9,397 nucleotides of DNA from Candidatus Saccharibacteria bacterium CG_4_10_14_0_2_um_filter_52_9 (lineage in GTDB: Bacteria; Patescibacteriota; Saccharimonadia; Saccharimonadales; UBA4665): positions 1-9,397 of the forward strand of contig PFOA01000048.1 in NCBI GenBank assembly GCA_002792275.1, read 5' to 3'. Within the stretch, counting starts at the first letter, position 1; every line of letters begins with the position of its first letter. Of the stretch, positions 1 to 6,131 are shown piece by piece. The notes beneath the pieces are model-generated. The model ran no database searches. It saw only the letters and a list, made by a program, of their open reading frames with translations, and had not been told where the DNA came from. Made by a program: the position numbers and the translations under genes.

Positions 1-1402
1 CGTAGCCGCGGGTTTGAATCGTGGATATGGTCGGCGCGTAGGTGCTGGGGCGGCCGATACCCAGTTCTTCGAGTTTGCGCACCAGGGTGGCTTCGGAGTA
101 GCGGGCTGGGCCGCGGCTGTAGGTCTGGGTGGCGGTTATAGCTCCAGCTGACAGCGTCTGCCCCAGTTTGAGCGGCGGTAGCAATACATCGTCCTTGCCG
201 CCGCCATATACCTTCATAAAGCCGTTGAAACGCAGTATTTCCCCCTTGGCAACAAAGACTTCCTTTTGAGTGCTGACATCTATGGTAACTTCGGTGCGTT
301 CCAGTTTGGCCGGTGCCATTTGCGAGGCCAGAGCGCGTTGCCAAATGAGCTGGTAGAGCTTCTCTTGCTGGTTGTCGCTACCGGCGGTCAGCTTGCCGAA
401 ATCGGTCGGACGAATGGCCTCGTGGGCTTCCTGAGCGCTCTGGTTCTTAGTCTTATATTGGCGCACCTGGTGATACTCGGTGCCGTAGGCTTGTTTGATA
501 TGTTGTTCGGCGTCGGCAATCGCCTGGCCCGATAGCGTGGTGCTGTCGGTGCGCATGTAGGTAATGTGGCCGACTTCATACAGGCGCTGGGCCAACGTCA
601 TAGTCTGGCGCACGCTGTAGCCGAGGCGCCGGCTGGCTTCTTGCTGGAGGGTGCTGGTGGTAAATGGCGCGGCCGGACTGCGACTGCCGGGCTTCTGTTC
701 GATCTTGCTGATCTTGTAAGAGGCGTCTTTAACAGCTTCCAGCCAGGCTTCAGCGGCCTTGGCAGTGGCCAGCTTAACAGTTAATTCAGCTGGGATTTCC
801 TGGCCGTCTGCGCTGAAGATGGCCGTAACCTTAAAAGAGCTTTCGGCCTCAAAGTCGCGGATTTCGCGTTCGCGCTCCACAATCAATCGGACGGCGACAG
901 ATTGCACCCGGCCAGCGCTCAGGCCGGTGCGGATCTTCTTCCATAACACCGGTGATAATTCATAGCCCACTAGGCGGTCGAGGACACGACGGGCTTGTTG
1001 AGCGTCAACCAGTTTGATGTCGACCGTGCGCGGGTTTTTCATGGCCGTCTCGATAGCCGGCTTGGTGATCTCATGAAAAACGATCCGTTTGGTTTTGGAC
1101 GGATCGAGCTTAAGCGCCTGCGTCAGGTGCCAGGCGATCGCCTCGCCTTCGCGGTCTTCATCGCTGGCCAGCCAGACTTCGTTGCCATCTGCGGCCTTTT
1201 TGAGTTCGGCCACCACCTTACGTTTATCGGCGCTGAGTTCGTATTTGGGCTCAAAATTCTTCTCGATATCGATGTTCAGACCCTTTTTTGGCAGGTCGCG
1301 AATGTGGCCGAAACTACTCTTCACGGTGTAATCTTTACCGAGAAATTTTTCGATTGTCTTGGCCTTGGCCGGGCTCTCCACGATAACTAGGTGTTTTGGC
1401 AT
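1..1402 (-). CDS. topA: DNA topoisomerase I (type IA), N-terminal part, cut by window edge
   Basis: Relaxes negatively supercoiled DNA by transient cleavage of one strand through a 5'-phosphotyrosine. The frame is open from the ATG at 1402 to the left edge, giving 467 complete codons; the C-terminus lies outside the window. The TOPRIM domain is at the start: VIVESPAKAKTI (residues 6-17, with the conserved Glu9) and the acidic metal triad DED (81-83) followed by REGEAIAWH. Further on come SAGRVQSVAVRL (162-173), the active-site segment TYMRTDST with catalytic Tyr282 and Arg284, EAHEAIRPT, and GIGRPSTYAPTI close to the edge. This is the usual order for bacterial TopA. It is last in a minus-strand run after dprA and a small membrane protein; dprA-topA adjacency is common in bacteria. 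A TATTAT element ends 8 bases before the ATG, which favours this start. The identity is secure; only the C-terminal zinc fingers or tail cannot be judged. Confidence 0.97.
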   Translation of the reverse strand, partial: MPKHLVIVESPAKAKTIEKFLGKDYTVKSSFGHIRDLPKKGLNIDIEKNFEPKYELSADKRKVVAELKKAADGNEVWLASDEDREGEAIAWHLTQALKLDPSKTKRIVFHEITKPAIETAMKNPRTVDIKLVDAQQARRVLDRLVGYELSPVLWKKIRTGLSAGRVQSVAVRLIVEREREIRDFEAESSFKVTAIFSADGQEIPAELTVKLATAKAAEAWLEAVKDASYKISKIEQKPGSRSPAAPFTTSTLQQEASRRLGYSVRQTMTLAQRLYEVGHITYMRTDSTTLSGQAIADAEQHIKQAYGTEYHQVRQYKTKNQSAQEAHEAIRPTDFGKLTAGSDNQQEKLYQLIWQRALASQMAPAKLERTEVTIDVSTQKEVFVAKGEILRFNGFMKVYGGGKDDVLLPPLKLGQTLSAGAITATQTYSRGPARYSEATLVRKLEELGIGRPSTYAPTISTIQTRGY

Positions 1403-1410
1403 AAGCCCTT

Positions 1411-1440
1411 ATAATAAGCGTACTTTGGCACGGAATGCAA
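1411..1440 (-). promoter_or_regulatory. Probable topA promoter (leaderless type)
   Basis: On the minus strand TATTAT (1411-1416) lies 8 bases before the topA ATG, with a weak -35 match TTGCAT at 1435-1440 (18 bp spacer). Transcription would begin at or next to the start codon. The AAGGG just before the ATG could instead serve as a poor Shine-Dalgarno sequence if transcripts arrive from upstream. Confidence 0.4.
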
Positions 1441-1458
1441 TTATATATTAAAGACTAA

Positions 1459-1635
1459 TCAGGCGCCGATGGACTGCCCGGCTCTGTAACCGGCCCAGAT
1501 TCCGAAGAACGAACCTACTGTGCTGAGCAGGATGCTCCAGCCGCTCAGCCAGTTGCCATGGCTCAGGCTGGCGCCCAGCCAGCCGCCAATGCTTCCGAAG
1601 ACTGTAATGCCCAGAATAATCATAAATTTCATCAT
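1459..1635 (-). CDS. Small two-helix membrane protein (58 aa), unknown function
   Basis: A short gene of 58 codons ending in TGA. The product is almost entirely hydrophobic and glycine/serine-rich. One membrane segment spans about residues 4-24 (FMIILGITVFGSIGGWLGAS), there is a short polar turn SHGNWLSG, and a second segment spans about residues 33-50 before a short tail with a single Arg (YRAGQSIGA). The glycine-rich GxxxG-like packing resembles small AtpZ/AtpI-like or glycine-zipper membrane proteins, but I cannot assign a family. The ATG lies 2 bases after the dprA stop codon, so it is either translationally coupled to dprA or expressed from the TATAAT just upstream. ATG at 1632 is an alternative start (the protein begins MMKF). 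It sits between dprA and topA on the same strand. It is probably real: codon composition matches its neighbours and the two clean membrane segments are hard to explain by chance. Confidence 0.7.
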   Translation of the reverse strand: MMKFMIILGITVFGSIGGWLGASLSHGNWLSGWSILLSTVGSFFGIWAGYRAGQSIGA

Positions 1636-1637
1636 AG

Positions 1638-2504
1638 CTACATTATAGCCCAGTGGTTGGCACCTAAGGGGCGGATTTTACCGCCTATTTCCAGCATGGT
1701 GAGCACTCGGCCAAACTCCGAGGCCGATAGCTGACTCTTCTCCAGCAGGATTTGGCCTTCACTTATACCCTGTAGCATAAGATCCAACACTGTCTGTTCG
1801 TAGGCGTTGCGGCCGCGCACTTGTGGTGCCGGTGTTGAATGATCTTTGAGGCCAAGCAAGTTAATGACGTCTATATATGACGTAACAGCGCCAGCCTTGC
1901 CAGCCTTAAGCAGATTATGGATACCCACCGATCCGGCGGCGTGGATATTGCCGGGCACGACCAACACATCCCGCCCCTGGTCCAGGGCGAAATTGGCGGT
2001 GTGTATAGCACCGCTCTTTTCGCCGGCTTCGGTTATCAATACGGCGTCTGCCAGGCCGGAAACCAGCCGGTTGCGGGCAATGAAGTACTGCTTCTGCGGC
2101 GGTATGCCGGGCGCATATTCGCTGACAAGTGCCCCGCCCTGGTCAAGAATTGCCTGCCCCAGCCGACGATTGAATATTGGCACTACGTTATCAAGCGGGC
2201 TCGGCAGTACGGCAATACAAAGTCCGCCGGCATCGAGGGCGGCTTGGTGAGCCACGGCATCTACTCCTGTAGCTAGACCGCTGATAATAACCACCCCCTG
2301 CTCTGCCAGATCCTGTGCCAGACGCAGAGTTATCATTTTGCCGTAAGCCGTCATGCGTCTGGTACCGACAATGGCGACGCGTGGCCGCTTGAGGAGTTCG
2401 GACAGGTCTGCCCCGGCGCAATAAAGCTGCTTGGGCGGACTGGGGATATTCCGTAACTCCTCAGGGTAATCGGCGGCGCCAAGCGTAAGCTTCTTGATAT
2501 TCAT
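1638..2504 (-). CDS. dprA: DNA processing protein DprA (Smf), RecA loader for incoming ssDNA
   Basis: DprA binds single-stranded DNA that enters the cell during transformation and loads RecA on it; it acts in the cytoplasm. The 288-residue product has the Rossmann-like DprA core: VAIVGTRRMT (43-52), SGLATGVDAVAHQAAL (75-90), a VSEY segment (127-130), then the signature FIARNRLVSGLADAVLITEA (141-160), GEKSGAIHTANFALDQGR (161-178) and VLVVPG (180-185). After a linker near 218-230 there is a C-terminal winged-helix-like domain (about 230-288; LLEKSQLSASEFGRVLTMLE) typical of DprA. No N-terminal SAM domain is evident, so this is the shorter form. The ATG at 2504 starts a normal N-terminus; I see neither a good Shine-Dalgarno nor a good -10 before it. 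It is divergent from the structured RNA promoter at 2524-2552 and is followed at once by a small membrane protein and topA. Its presence suggests that the organism can be naturally competent, as is proposed for many CPR lineages. Confidence 0.96.
   Translation of the reverse strand: MNIKKLTLGAADYPEELRNIPSPPKQLYCAGADLSELLKRPRVAIVGTRRMTAYGKMITLRLAQDLAEQGVVIISGLATGVDAVAHQAALDAGGLCIAVLPSPLDNVVPIFNRRLGQAILDQGGALVSEYAPGIPPQKQYFIARNRLVSGLADAVLITEAGEKSGAIHTANFALDQGRDVLVVPGNIHAAGSVGIHNLLKAGKAGAVTSYIDVINLLGLKDHSTPAPQVRGRNAYEQTVLDLMLQGISEGQILLEKSQLSASEFGRVLTMLEIGGKIRPLGANHWAIM
1642..1647 (-). promoter_or_regulatory. Possible -10 element for the 58-aa gene
   Basis: A perfect TATAAT on the minus strand, 6 bases before the ATG at 1635 and inside the last codons of dprA (Ala-Ile-Met-stop). 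No convincing -35 is seen, so it may be fortuitous, but its position matches the leaderless promoters elsewhere in this window. Confidence 0.35.
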
Positions 2505-2523
2505 ATAAAATCATTTTCTAGTA

Positions 2524-2552
2524 TTGACATAAGGACATTCATTTGCTAAAAT
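2524..2552 (+). promoter_or_regulatory. Strong sigma70-type promoter of the structured RNA
   Basis: Consensus TTGACA (2524-2529), a spacer of exactly 17 bp and TAAAAT (2547-2552) preceded by TG-C, that is, an extended -10. This is the best promoter in the window. The -10 lies inside a perfect inverted repeat TTGCTA-AAA-TAGCAA (2543-2557), a possible operator. The predicted transcription start is near 2558-2561. Confidence 0.8.
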
Positions 2553-2558
2553 AGCAAG

Positions 2559-2959
2559 TTATGATTCCCCGCAAACGGGAATTCAGTACCTTTTACCCCA
2601 TTCTAACGCCTCCGTCGCTTGATACGATCATGATTTAATCATTTTTTAATCTTTGTCGGCGGAGCAAAATTGTTAGATTGTTTTAGAGCGCGCCTTAGAC
2701 CAAGTTGTTACCCTCCACTTATCTTTTGCATGTCGGGTGTCAAAACCTGACACGCTCTAAAGCAAACTAACCCCTTTAACTAGATTCCTCGACTGCGCTT
2801 CGGCGCTGTCCCGGGGTCCCCGATCAATGCGAGCCTAAATGGTTGCTCCTCGGAGCTAGCACGAGTCATATTTTTATCGACATCGATGCGTCGCCGGGGT
2901 GGGTTGAAGGGTGCAATAGGCCGATGAGCGGTGCCCACCCCCTCTCATCGGTCTATTTT
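2559..2959 (+). ncRNA. Probable structured non-coding RNA, about 400 nt, class not recognised
   Basis: This stretch has a near-perfect promoter at its left end, a long stem followed by a U run at its right end, and no normal-sized ORF. Helices visible by eye: 2564-2569 with 2577-2582 (ATTCCC/GGGAAT); 2602-2607 with 2672-2677 and, inside it, 2610-2617 with 2657-2664; 2680-2690 with 2753-2763 (11 bp, TTTTAGAGCG/CGCTCTAAAG core), enclosing 2731-2737 with 2746-2752; a UUCG-capped stem 2791-2810 with one U-U mismatch; and 2818-2822 with 2895-2899. A further 8-bp match, 2896-2903 with 2934-2941, would form a pseudoknot with the terminator loop. The size suits tmRNA or RNase P RNA, but neither the RNase P core GAGGAAAGUC nor a tRNA-like TPsiC/CCA end or tag ORF is visible on either strand. 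The boundaries are inferred from the promoter and terminator. Alternative: the long leader or remnant of something else; a 25-codon ORF begins at 2561. Confidence 0.6.
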
Positions 2960-2963
2960 ACTT
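2915..2963 (+). terminator. Rho-independent terminator of the structured RNA
   Basis: A 14-bp stem, 2915-2928 paired with 2944-2957, has one G-U pair and a 15-base C-rich loop. It is followed on the plus strand by TTTTACTT. The U run reaches the stop codon of pth, which is transcribed towards it. On the minus strand the stem lacks a U run, so it mainly serves the plus strand. Confidence 0.7.
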
Positions 2964-3600
2964 AGACCAAAAAGCTGCGGGTTTCGTGAGGCAACTCCGT
3001 GCCGTAGATATATTCACTGAGTATGGAGTTGACTTCCTGTGTGAGATTGGACAGCTGAGCTTGTTCTTCGGCCGAGAATTTTTGTAGCACGAAGGCCTCG
3101 CTGTCGATTTTTTCGGGCTTAGGCCCGACGCCGATGCGGATCCGGCCATAGTCCTCGCCCAGGTGCTGGGTAACAGACTTAATGCCGTTGTGCCCTGCAG
3201 AGGAACCTCCCATGCGCATCCGTATCTGGCCAAAATCAATATCCAGCTCGTCGTGAATCACCACTACCTTGTCCAACGGTATCTTATAAAAAGCCATCAC
3301 GGCCTGTACGGCCTCGCCGCTGAGATTCATAAAAGTTGTCGGTTTGATGGCTATCACCCGGGCGTCCCCCGCCCGGCCGCTACTCAGCAGGCATTTGAAA
3401 TCCTTTTTTTGGATCCACTCCTCCATGCCGTCAGTTTTGGAAACAAAGTTATCAATTGCCAACCAGCCGGCATTGTGCCGGGTTAGATCGTAGTCTTTGC
3501 CAGGATTCCCCAGCCCGACCAGCAGAATAGTCTTATTAAGTCCCACGCTGTAAAACATCGTCGGATCACTAACATCGGGTCGCTTCTGAAGCCATGACAT
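2962..3600 (-). CDS. pth: Peptidyl-tRNA hydrolase
   Basis: Cleaves the ester bond of peptidyl-tRNAs that drop off the ribosome and so recycles tRNA; it is a soluble, essential enzyme. Numbered from the ATG at 3600 (212 aa), the family motifs are LLVGLGNPGKDYDLTRHNAG (26-45) with Asn32 and catalytic His42, KPTTFMNLSGEAV (86-98) with Asn92, VVIHDELDIDFG (113-124) with the catalytic-site Asp117, and GGSSAGHNGIKSV (131-143) with His137/Asn138, followed by RIRIGVGPKP. The usual Pth begins only a few residues before VGLGNPG, so this start gives an N-terminal extension of about 20 residues; the internal ATG at Met15 would give a more typical 198 aa. The upstream start is supported weakly by a possible TTGCGT-17-GATACT promoter 6 bases before 3600. 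The gene is divergent from the next plus-strand gene (73 bp between them). Its stop abuts the terminator of the structured RNA. Confidence 0.95.
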   Translation of the reverse strand: MSWLQKRPDVSDPTMFYSVGLNKTILLVGLGNPGKDYDLTRHNAGWLAIDNFVSKTDGMEEWIQKKDFKCLLSSGRAGDARVIAIKPTTFMNLSGEAVQAVMAFYKIPLDKVVVIHDELDIDFGQIRMRMGGSSAGHNGIKSVTQHLGEDYGRIRIGVGPKPEKIDSEAFVLQKFSAEEQAQLSNLTQEVNSILSEYIYGTELPHETRSFLV

Positions 3601-3636
3601 GTCCCAAGTATCGGATATAGCGCCCCAAGACGCAAC

Positions 3637-3664
3637 TTGCTATTAATAGAAAAAATGATATAAT
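3637..3664 (+). promoter_or_regulatory. Promoter of the 111-aa membrane-anchored protein
   Basis: TTGCTA (3637-3642), a 16-bp spacer and a perfect extended -10, TGA-TATAAT (3656-3664), 9 bases before the ATG at 3674, which suggests an almost leaderless mRNA. The region also holds a 10-bp palindrome CTATTAATAG (3640-3649) that overlaps the -35 and could bind a regulator of this divergent promoter pair. Confidence 0.7.
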
Positions 3665-3673
3665 GAAACAAAT

Positions 3674-4009
3674 ATGGCAGAGCAGATATTCACAATGCAC
3701 GAGATCTCTCCGAAACGTCTTGGCTTAGCGCTGGTGGCGGCCGGAGTGTTGACGGCCGCAGCAGTGCAAAATAACCGGGACAGCATGCCTGATTCACGTC
3801 CTGCCTCATTCCGGCAAGTCACTGATTATCGCCAGGCTGACCGCAACACTGTAGTCATGGATCTGCGCTCCTGCGTTACGCAACAGCCAGGTACACCTCA
3901 AGAGAAGCTTGTATGTAGGGTTGATGAAACTGAAGTGAGTATTCCGTTTGCCGAAACCCACCCTGCCGGCAAACTGCTGAAACCCGACGAACTCCCCCAG
4001 CTACCCTAG
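3674..4009 (+). CDS. Unrecognised membrane-anchored protein with extracytoplasmic tail (111 aa)
   Basis: I do not recognise a family. The N-terminus has a short positive segment (SPKR, 13-16) followed by one hydrophobic stretch, about residues 17-32 (LGLALVAAGVLTAAAV). This looks like an uncleaved signal anchor, with the remainder outside the cytoplasm. The tail of about 75 residues is polar and contains two cysteines (in RSCVTQ and LVCRVDE) roughly 15 residues apart, which could form a disulfide. A short beta-like core VVMDLRSC...KLVCRVDETEVSIPF precedes a proline-rich end. The start at 3674 is supported by the extended -10 nine bases upstream; an internal Met8 is an alternative. The stop shares the tetranucleotide CTAG with the stop of der, so the two genes are tail to tail with no room for a terminator. 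It is the only plus-strand protein gene of normal size in the window. The clear promoter and signal anchor make it likely to be real. Confidence 0.7.
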   Translation: MAEQIFTMHEISPKRLGLALVAAGVLTAAAVQNNRDSMPDSRPASFRQVTDYRQADRNTVVMDLRSCVTQQPGTPQEKLVCRVDETEVSIPFAETHPAGKLLKPDELPQLP

Positions 4010-5370
4010 GCGGTTTCTTTCTCTTTGGTGGGGCTGACGCCGTGTTTGTGGGTGGCGTGCTTTTCGATGAACCACAGCTGGATGGCCGTGCCTTCGTAGC
4101 CGTAGGTTTTGCGCAAGCGGGTTTCTAGGTAGCGTTTGTAACTCCAGTGCAGGAACTTGGTGTGACTGCCAAAGATCTTGAAGGCCGGTATCGGGTTGTC
4201 GTTCTCTTGCACCATGTAGTTTAGCTTGGGGGCGCGGTTTTTGAGGCTGGCCGGCGGGTGGGCGTCGATGGCCTGGCGTAGCCATTTGTTGAGCTCCGGC
4301 GTGGCAATGCGTTTGGCGCGCTGCAGGTCGATATCAAGGGCCAGATCAAACAGCTTGGTGACGTTCTGGCCGCTGACACTGCTGGTAAAGATCAGCGGTG
4401 CCCAAGGCACAAAATCATAATTGTGGGCGATTTGCGGCGCCAGCTCATCGCGGGTGAAGGCGTCTTTGGCTTCTACTGAATCCCACTTGCTGACCACCAG
4501 CACCAGACCCTTGCCGGCCTCTTTGACCATGCCGGCGATCTTTTGATCGAGCTGAACGTTCAGTTCGTTGACGTCCATCAGCACCAGGCAAACATCGGCC
4601 TGCTCGATAGCACTGATGGCGCGGATAACGCTGAAGCGCTCAATGCCGACCTGGATCTTGCCGCTGCGGCGGATGCCGGCGGTGTCGAGTAGCTCCACCT
4701 CCCGGCCTTTGTAGCGCACCACGGCGTGGTTGATATCGCGGGTGGTGCCGGCGCGATCGGCCACGATGGCCTGCTGTTTCTTGGCCAGCGTATTGAAGAG
4801 CTGTGATTTGCCAACGTTCGGCCGGCCCAGGATGGCGATGCGCAGGCGGTCGTCTTCGTCTTTCAGGCTGGCCTTGGGGATGATATCTATAAGAGTATCC
4901 AACAGCTTCTCAATGCCCTTGCCTTGCGTGGTGCTGGTAGCAATGATCGGTTTGATGCCCAGCCGGTCAAAGCCGCTCAGATCGGCGCCCTTGGCCTTGT
5001 CGAGCTTATTAATAACTAGGAACACTGGCTTGCGGCTCTTGAGCGCCATCTTGGCCACGTGGCGGTCTTCTTCTGTGATCGGTACGTCGGCCTCCACCAT
5101 TACCCAGATAACGCCGGCGCTGTCGGCGGCCTGGGTGATCTGTTCCTGGATAGTAAACTCAAACTTGTCCTCGGGATCTTTGATGCCGGCCGTATCCACC
5201 AACCAAAAGTTCTGGCCTTGGTATTCGGCCTTGGCTATAACGCTGTCGCGCGTGGTGCCCGGCTCGCGGGCCACAATCGCCTCGCGCCGATCCAGGATGG
5301 CGTTGAATAGGCTTGATTTGCCAACATTGGCCCGGCCAACAATGGCGACGATCGGTAAACTCTTACTCAT
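4006..5370 (-). CDS. der: Ribosome biogenesis GTPase Der (EngA)
   Basis: Tandem-GTPase assembly factor of the large ribosomal subunit, cytoplasmic. The 454-residue length is normal. The first G domain has G1 GRANVGKS (12-19), PGTTRD (37-42), DTAG (59-62) and NKLD (121-124). The second has GRPNVGKS (182-189), AGTTRD (207-212), DTAG (229-232) and SKWD (295-298). A KH-like domain follows from about 355 to 440 (PELNKWLRQAI..., KFLHWSYKRYLETRLRK, PIQLWF-like end). The only departure is Ser instead of Asn at the second G4 motif (usually NKWD), a conservative change. A promoter with TATAAT lies 7 bases before the ATG, so the gene may be made both from the upstream rluB transcript and from its own leaderless mRNA. 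Its stop overlaps that of the convergent 111-aa gene (CTAG, 4006-4009). Confidence 0.98.
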   Translation of the reverse strand: MSKSLPIVAIVGRANVGKSSLFNAILDRREAIVAREPGTTRDSVIAKAEYQGQNFWLVDTAGIKDPEDKFEFTIQEQITQAADSAGVIWVMVEADVPITEEDRHVAKMALKSRKPVFLVINKLDKAKGADLSGFDRLGIKPIIATSTTQGKGIEKLLDTLIDIIPKASLKDEDDRLRIAILGRPNVGKSQLFNTLAKKQQAIVADRAGTTRDINHAVVRYKGREVELLDTAGIRRSGKIQVGIERFSVIRAISAIEQADVCLVLMDVNELNVQLDQKIAGMVKEAGKGLVLVVSKWDSVEAKDAFTRDELAPQIAHNYDFVPWAPLIFTSSVSGQNVTKLFDLALDIDLQRAKRIATPELNKWLRQAIDAHPPASLKNRAPKLNYMVQENDNPIPAFKIFGSHTKFLHWSYKRYLETRLRKTYGYEGTAIQLWFIEKHATHKHGVSPTKEKETA

Positions 5371-5377
5371 TTACCCC

Positions 5378-5406
5378 ATTATACCCCTGTTGGGACATAT
5401 TGACAA
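5378..5406 (-). promoter_or_regulatory. der promoter (leaderless type)
   Basis: On the minus strand TTGTCA (5401-5406; 5 of 6 to consensus), a 17-bp spacer and perfect TATAAT (5378-5383), with 7 bases to the ATG at 5370. Transcription should start at or within a base or two of the start codon. It lies in the 57-bp gap after rluB. Confidence 0.75.
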
Positions 5407-5427
5407 AGCCGAATAGTATATTGTTGC

Positions 5428-6096
5428 TTAAATACAGCTGCGATAGTCGCCTTCTGTCAGTTCTTCAAGCTGGTATGAGCCAAAATTGGTTCGGCGGAGC
5501 TTGCTGACGGCGTAGCCCAGCGCCTCGAGAGTACGGCGGATCTGGCGGTTGCGGCCCTCTTGCATGGTGACCTGCCAATCTTTTCCCGTGTCGCTTAATT
5601 TCATGAGTGACAGCTGGCTGCGGCCGTCATCCAGTTGGATGCCATGATCGTTTATCATCTGTTGGTGTAGCGGTTCCAGCACATTGTCGAGCTTGATTTC
5701 GTAAACCTTGGTCTTAGCGTAGCGCGGGTGCGTCAGCTGGTTGGCCAGGTCGCCGTCATCGGTCAGCAGGATCAGGCCGGAAGAATTCTTGTCTAGCCGG
5801 CCGACCGGTTTTAGAGCGTGGTACTCGGCTGGCAAAAGATCATAAATGGTCTGGCTACCCTGCCCGTTCCTGGAGCACACGTAGCCCGGCGGCTTGTTGA
5901 GCATAATTGTCCGGCTCTTGATGGCGGGTGCAATAGGGCGGCCGTCGAGAGTTACCGAGTCGTTGTCAGCTACGCTGTCGCCCAGCTCAACCGGCTTGCC
6001 GTTGATGGCTACCCTGCCCTCGCCGATGGCGCGATCGGCGGCACGGCGGCTGAGACCGGTAGCACTGGCCACGTATTTATTGATGCGCATTGGCAT
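5428..6096 (-). CDS. rluB: rRNA pseudouridine synthase, RsuA/RluB/RluE/RluF family
   Basis: Converts a specific uridine of ribosomal RNA to pseudouridine. The 222-residue protein starts with an S4 RNA-binding domain (RINKYVASATGLSRRAADRA, residues 4-23, continuing to about 50). The catalytic domain follows: MLNKPPGYVCS (65-75), then motif II LKPVGRLDKNSSGLILLTDD (95-114) with the catalytic Asp102, GDLANQLTHPR, KVYEI (130-134), and the late family segment MQEGRNRQIRRTLEALGY. RsuA (16S) and RluB (23S) are hard to tell apart by eye; the symbol is the commonest assignment for a lone Gram-positive-like or CPR copy, so read it as family level. The ATG at 6096 is 9 bases after the response regulator stop; a second ATG two codons later is possible. 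No Shine-Dalgarno is seen, but an excellent promoter overlaps the upstream stop codon. It is followed by der, another ribosome-maturation gene. Confidence 0.93.
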   Translation of the reverse strand: MPMRINKYVASATGLSRRAADRAIGEGRVAINGKPVELGDSVADNDSVTLDGRPIAPAIKSRTIMLNKPPGYVCSRNGQGSQTIYDLLPAEYHALKPVGRLDKNSSGLILLTDDGDLANQLTHPRYAKTKVYEIKLDNVLEPLHQQMINDHGIQLDDGRSQLSLMKLSDTGKDWQVTMQEGRNRQIRRTLEALGYAVSKLRRTNFGSYQLEELTEGDYRSCI

Positions 6097-6102
6097 AGGG
6101 TG

Positions 6103-6131
6103 ATTCTAGAGGGCGACGCTGTTCGGGTCAA
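6103..6131 (-). promoter_or_regulatory. rluB promoter inside the 3' end of the response regulator gene
   Basis: TTGACC (6126-6131), a 17-bp spacer and TAGAAT (6103-6108), then 6 bases to the rluB ATG. The TAG of the -10 is also the stop codon of the response regulator. Both hexamers match consensus at 5 of 6 positions. It predicts a leaderless rluB mRNA independent of the kinase/regulator transcript. Confidence 0.65.

Noticed and set aside
266..1390. Several plus-strand ORFs opposite topA
   Set aside because: The minus strand carries an uninterrupted topA frame with all motifs; the plus-strand frames show no domains or starts.
1846..2276. Plus-strand ORFs opposite dprA
   Set aside because: They overlap the conserved dprA core and have no recognisable features.
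2679..2690. TGTTTTAGAGCG, similar to the start of Cas9-type CRISPR repeats/tracrRNA
   Set aside because: It is a single copy with no repeat array, no cas genes, and is explained as one arm of the 11-bp helix with 2753-2763.
2559..2959. Calling the structured RNA tmRNA or RNase P RNA
   Set aside because: The length fits, but on both strands I see no tRNA-like 3' end with CCA, no tag ORF, and no GAGGAAAGUC/ACAGAAA core.
2950..2968. Alternative hairpin GGTCTA/TAGACC at the RNA-pth junction
   Set aside because: It competes with the much longer terminator stem and includes pth codons; probably fortuitous.
4730..5416. 228-codon plus-strand ORF opposite der
   Set aside because: It lies wholly antisense to a certain gene and its product shows only the serine/leucine-rich pattern of a shadow frame.
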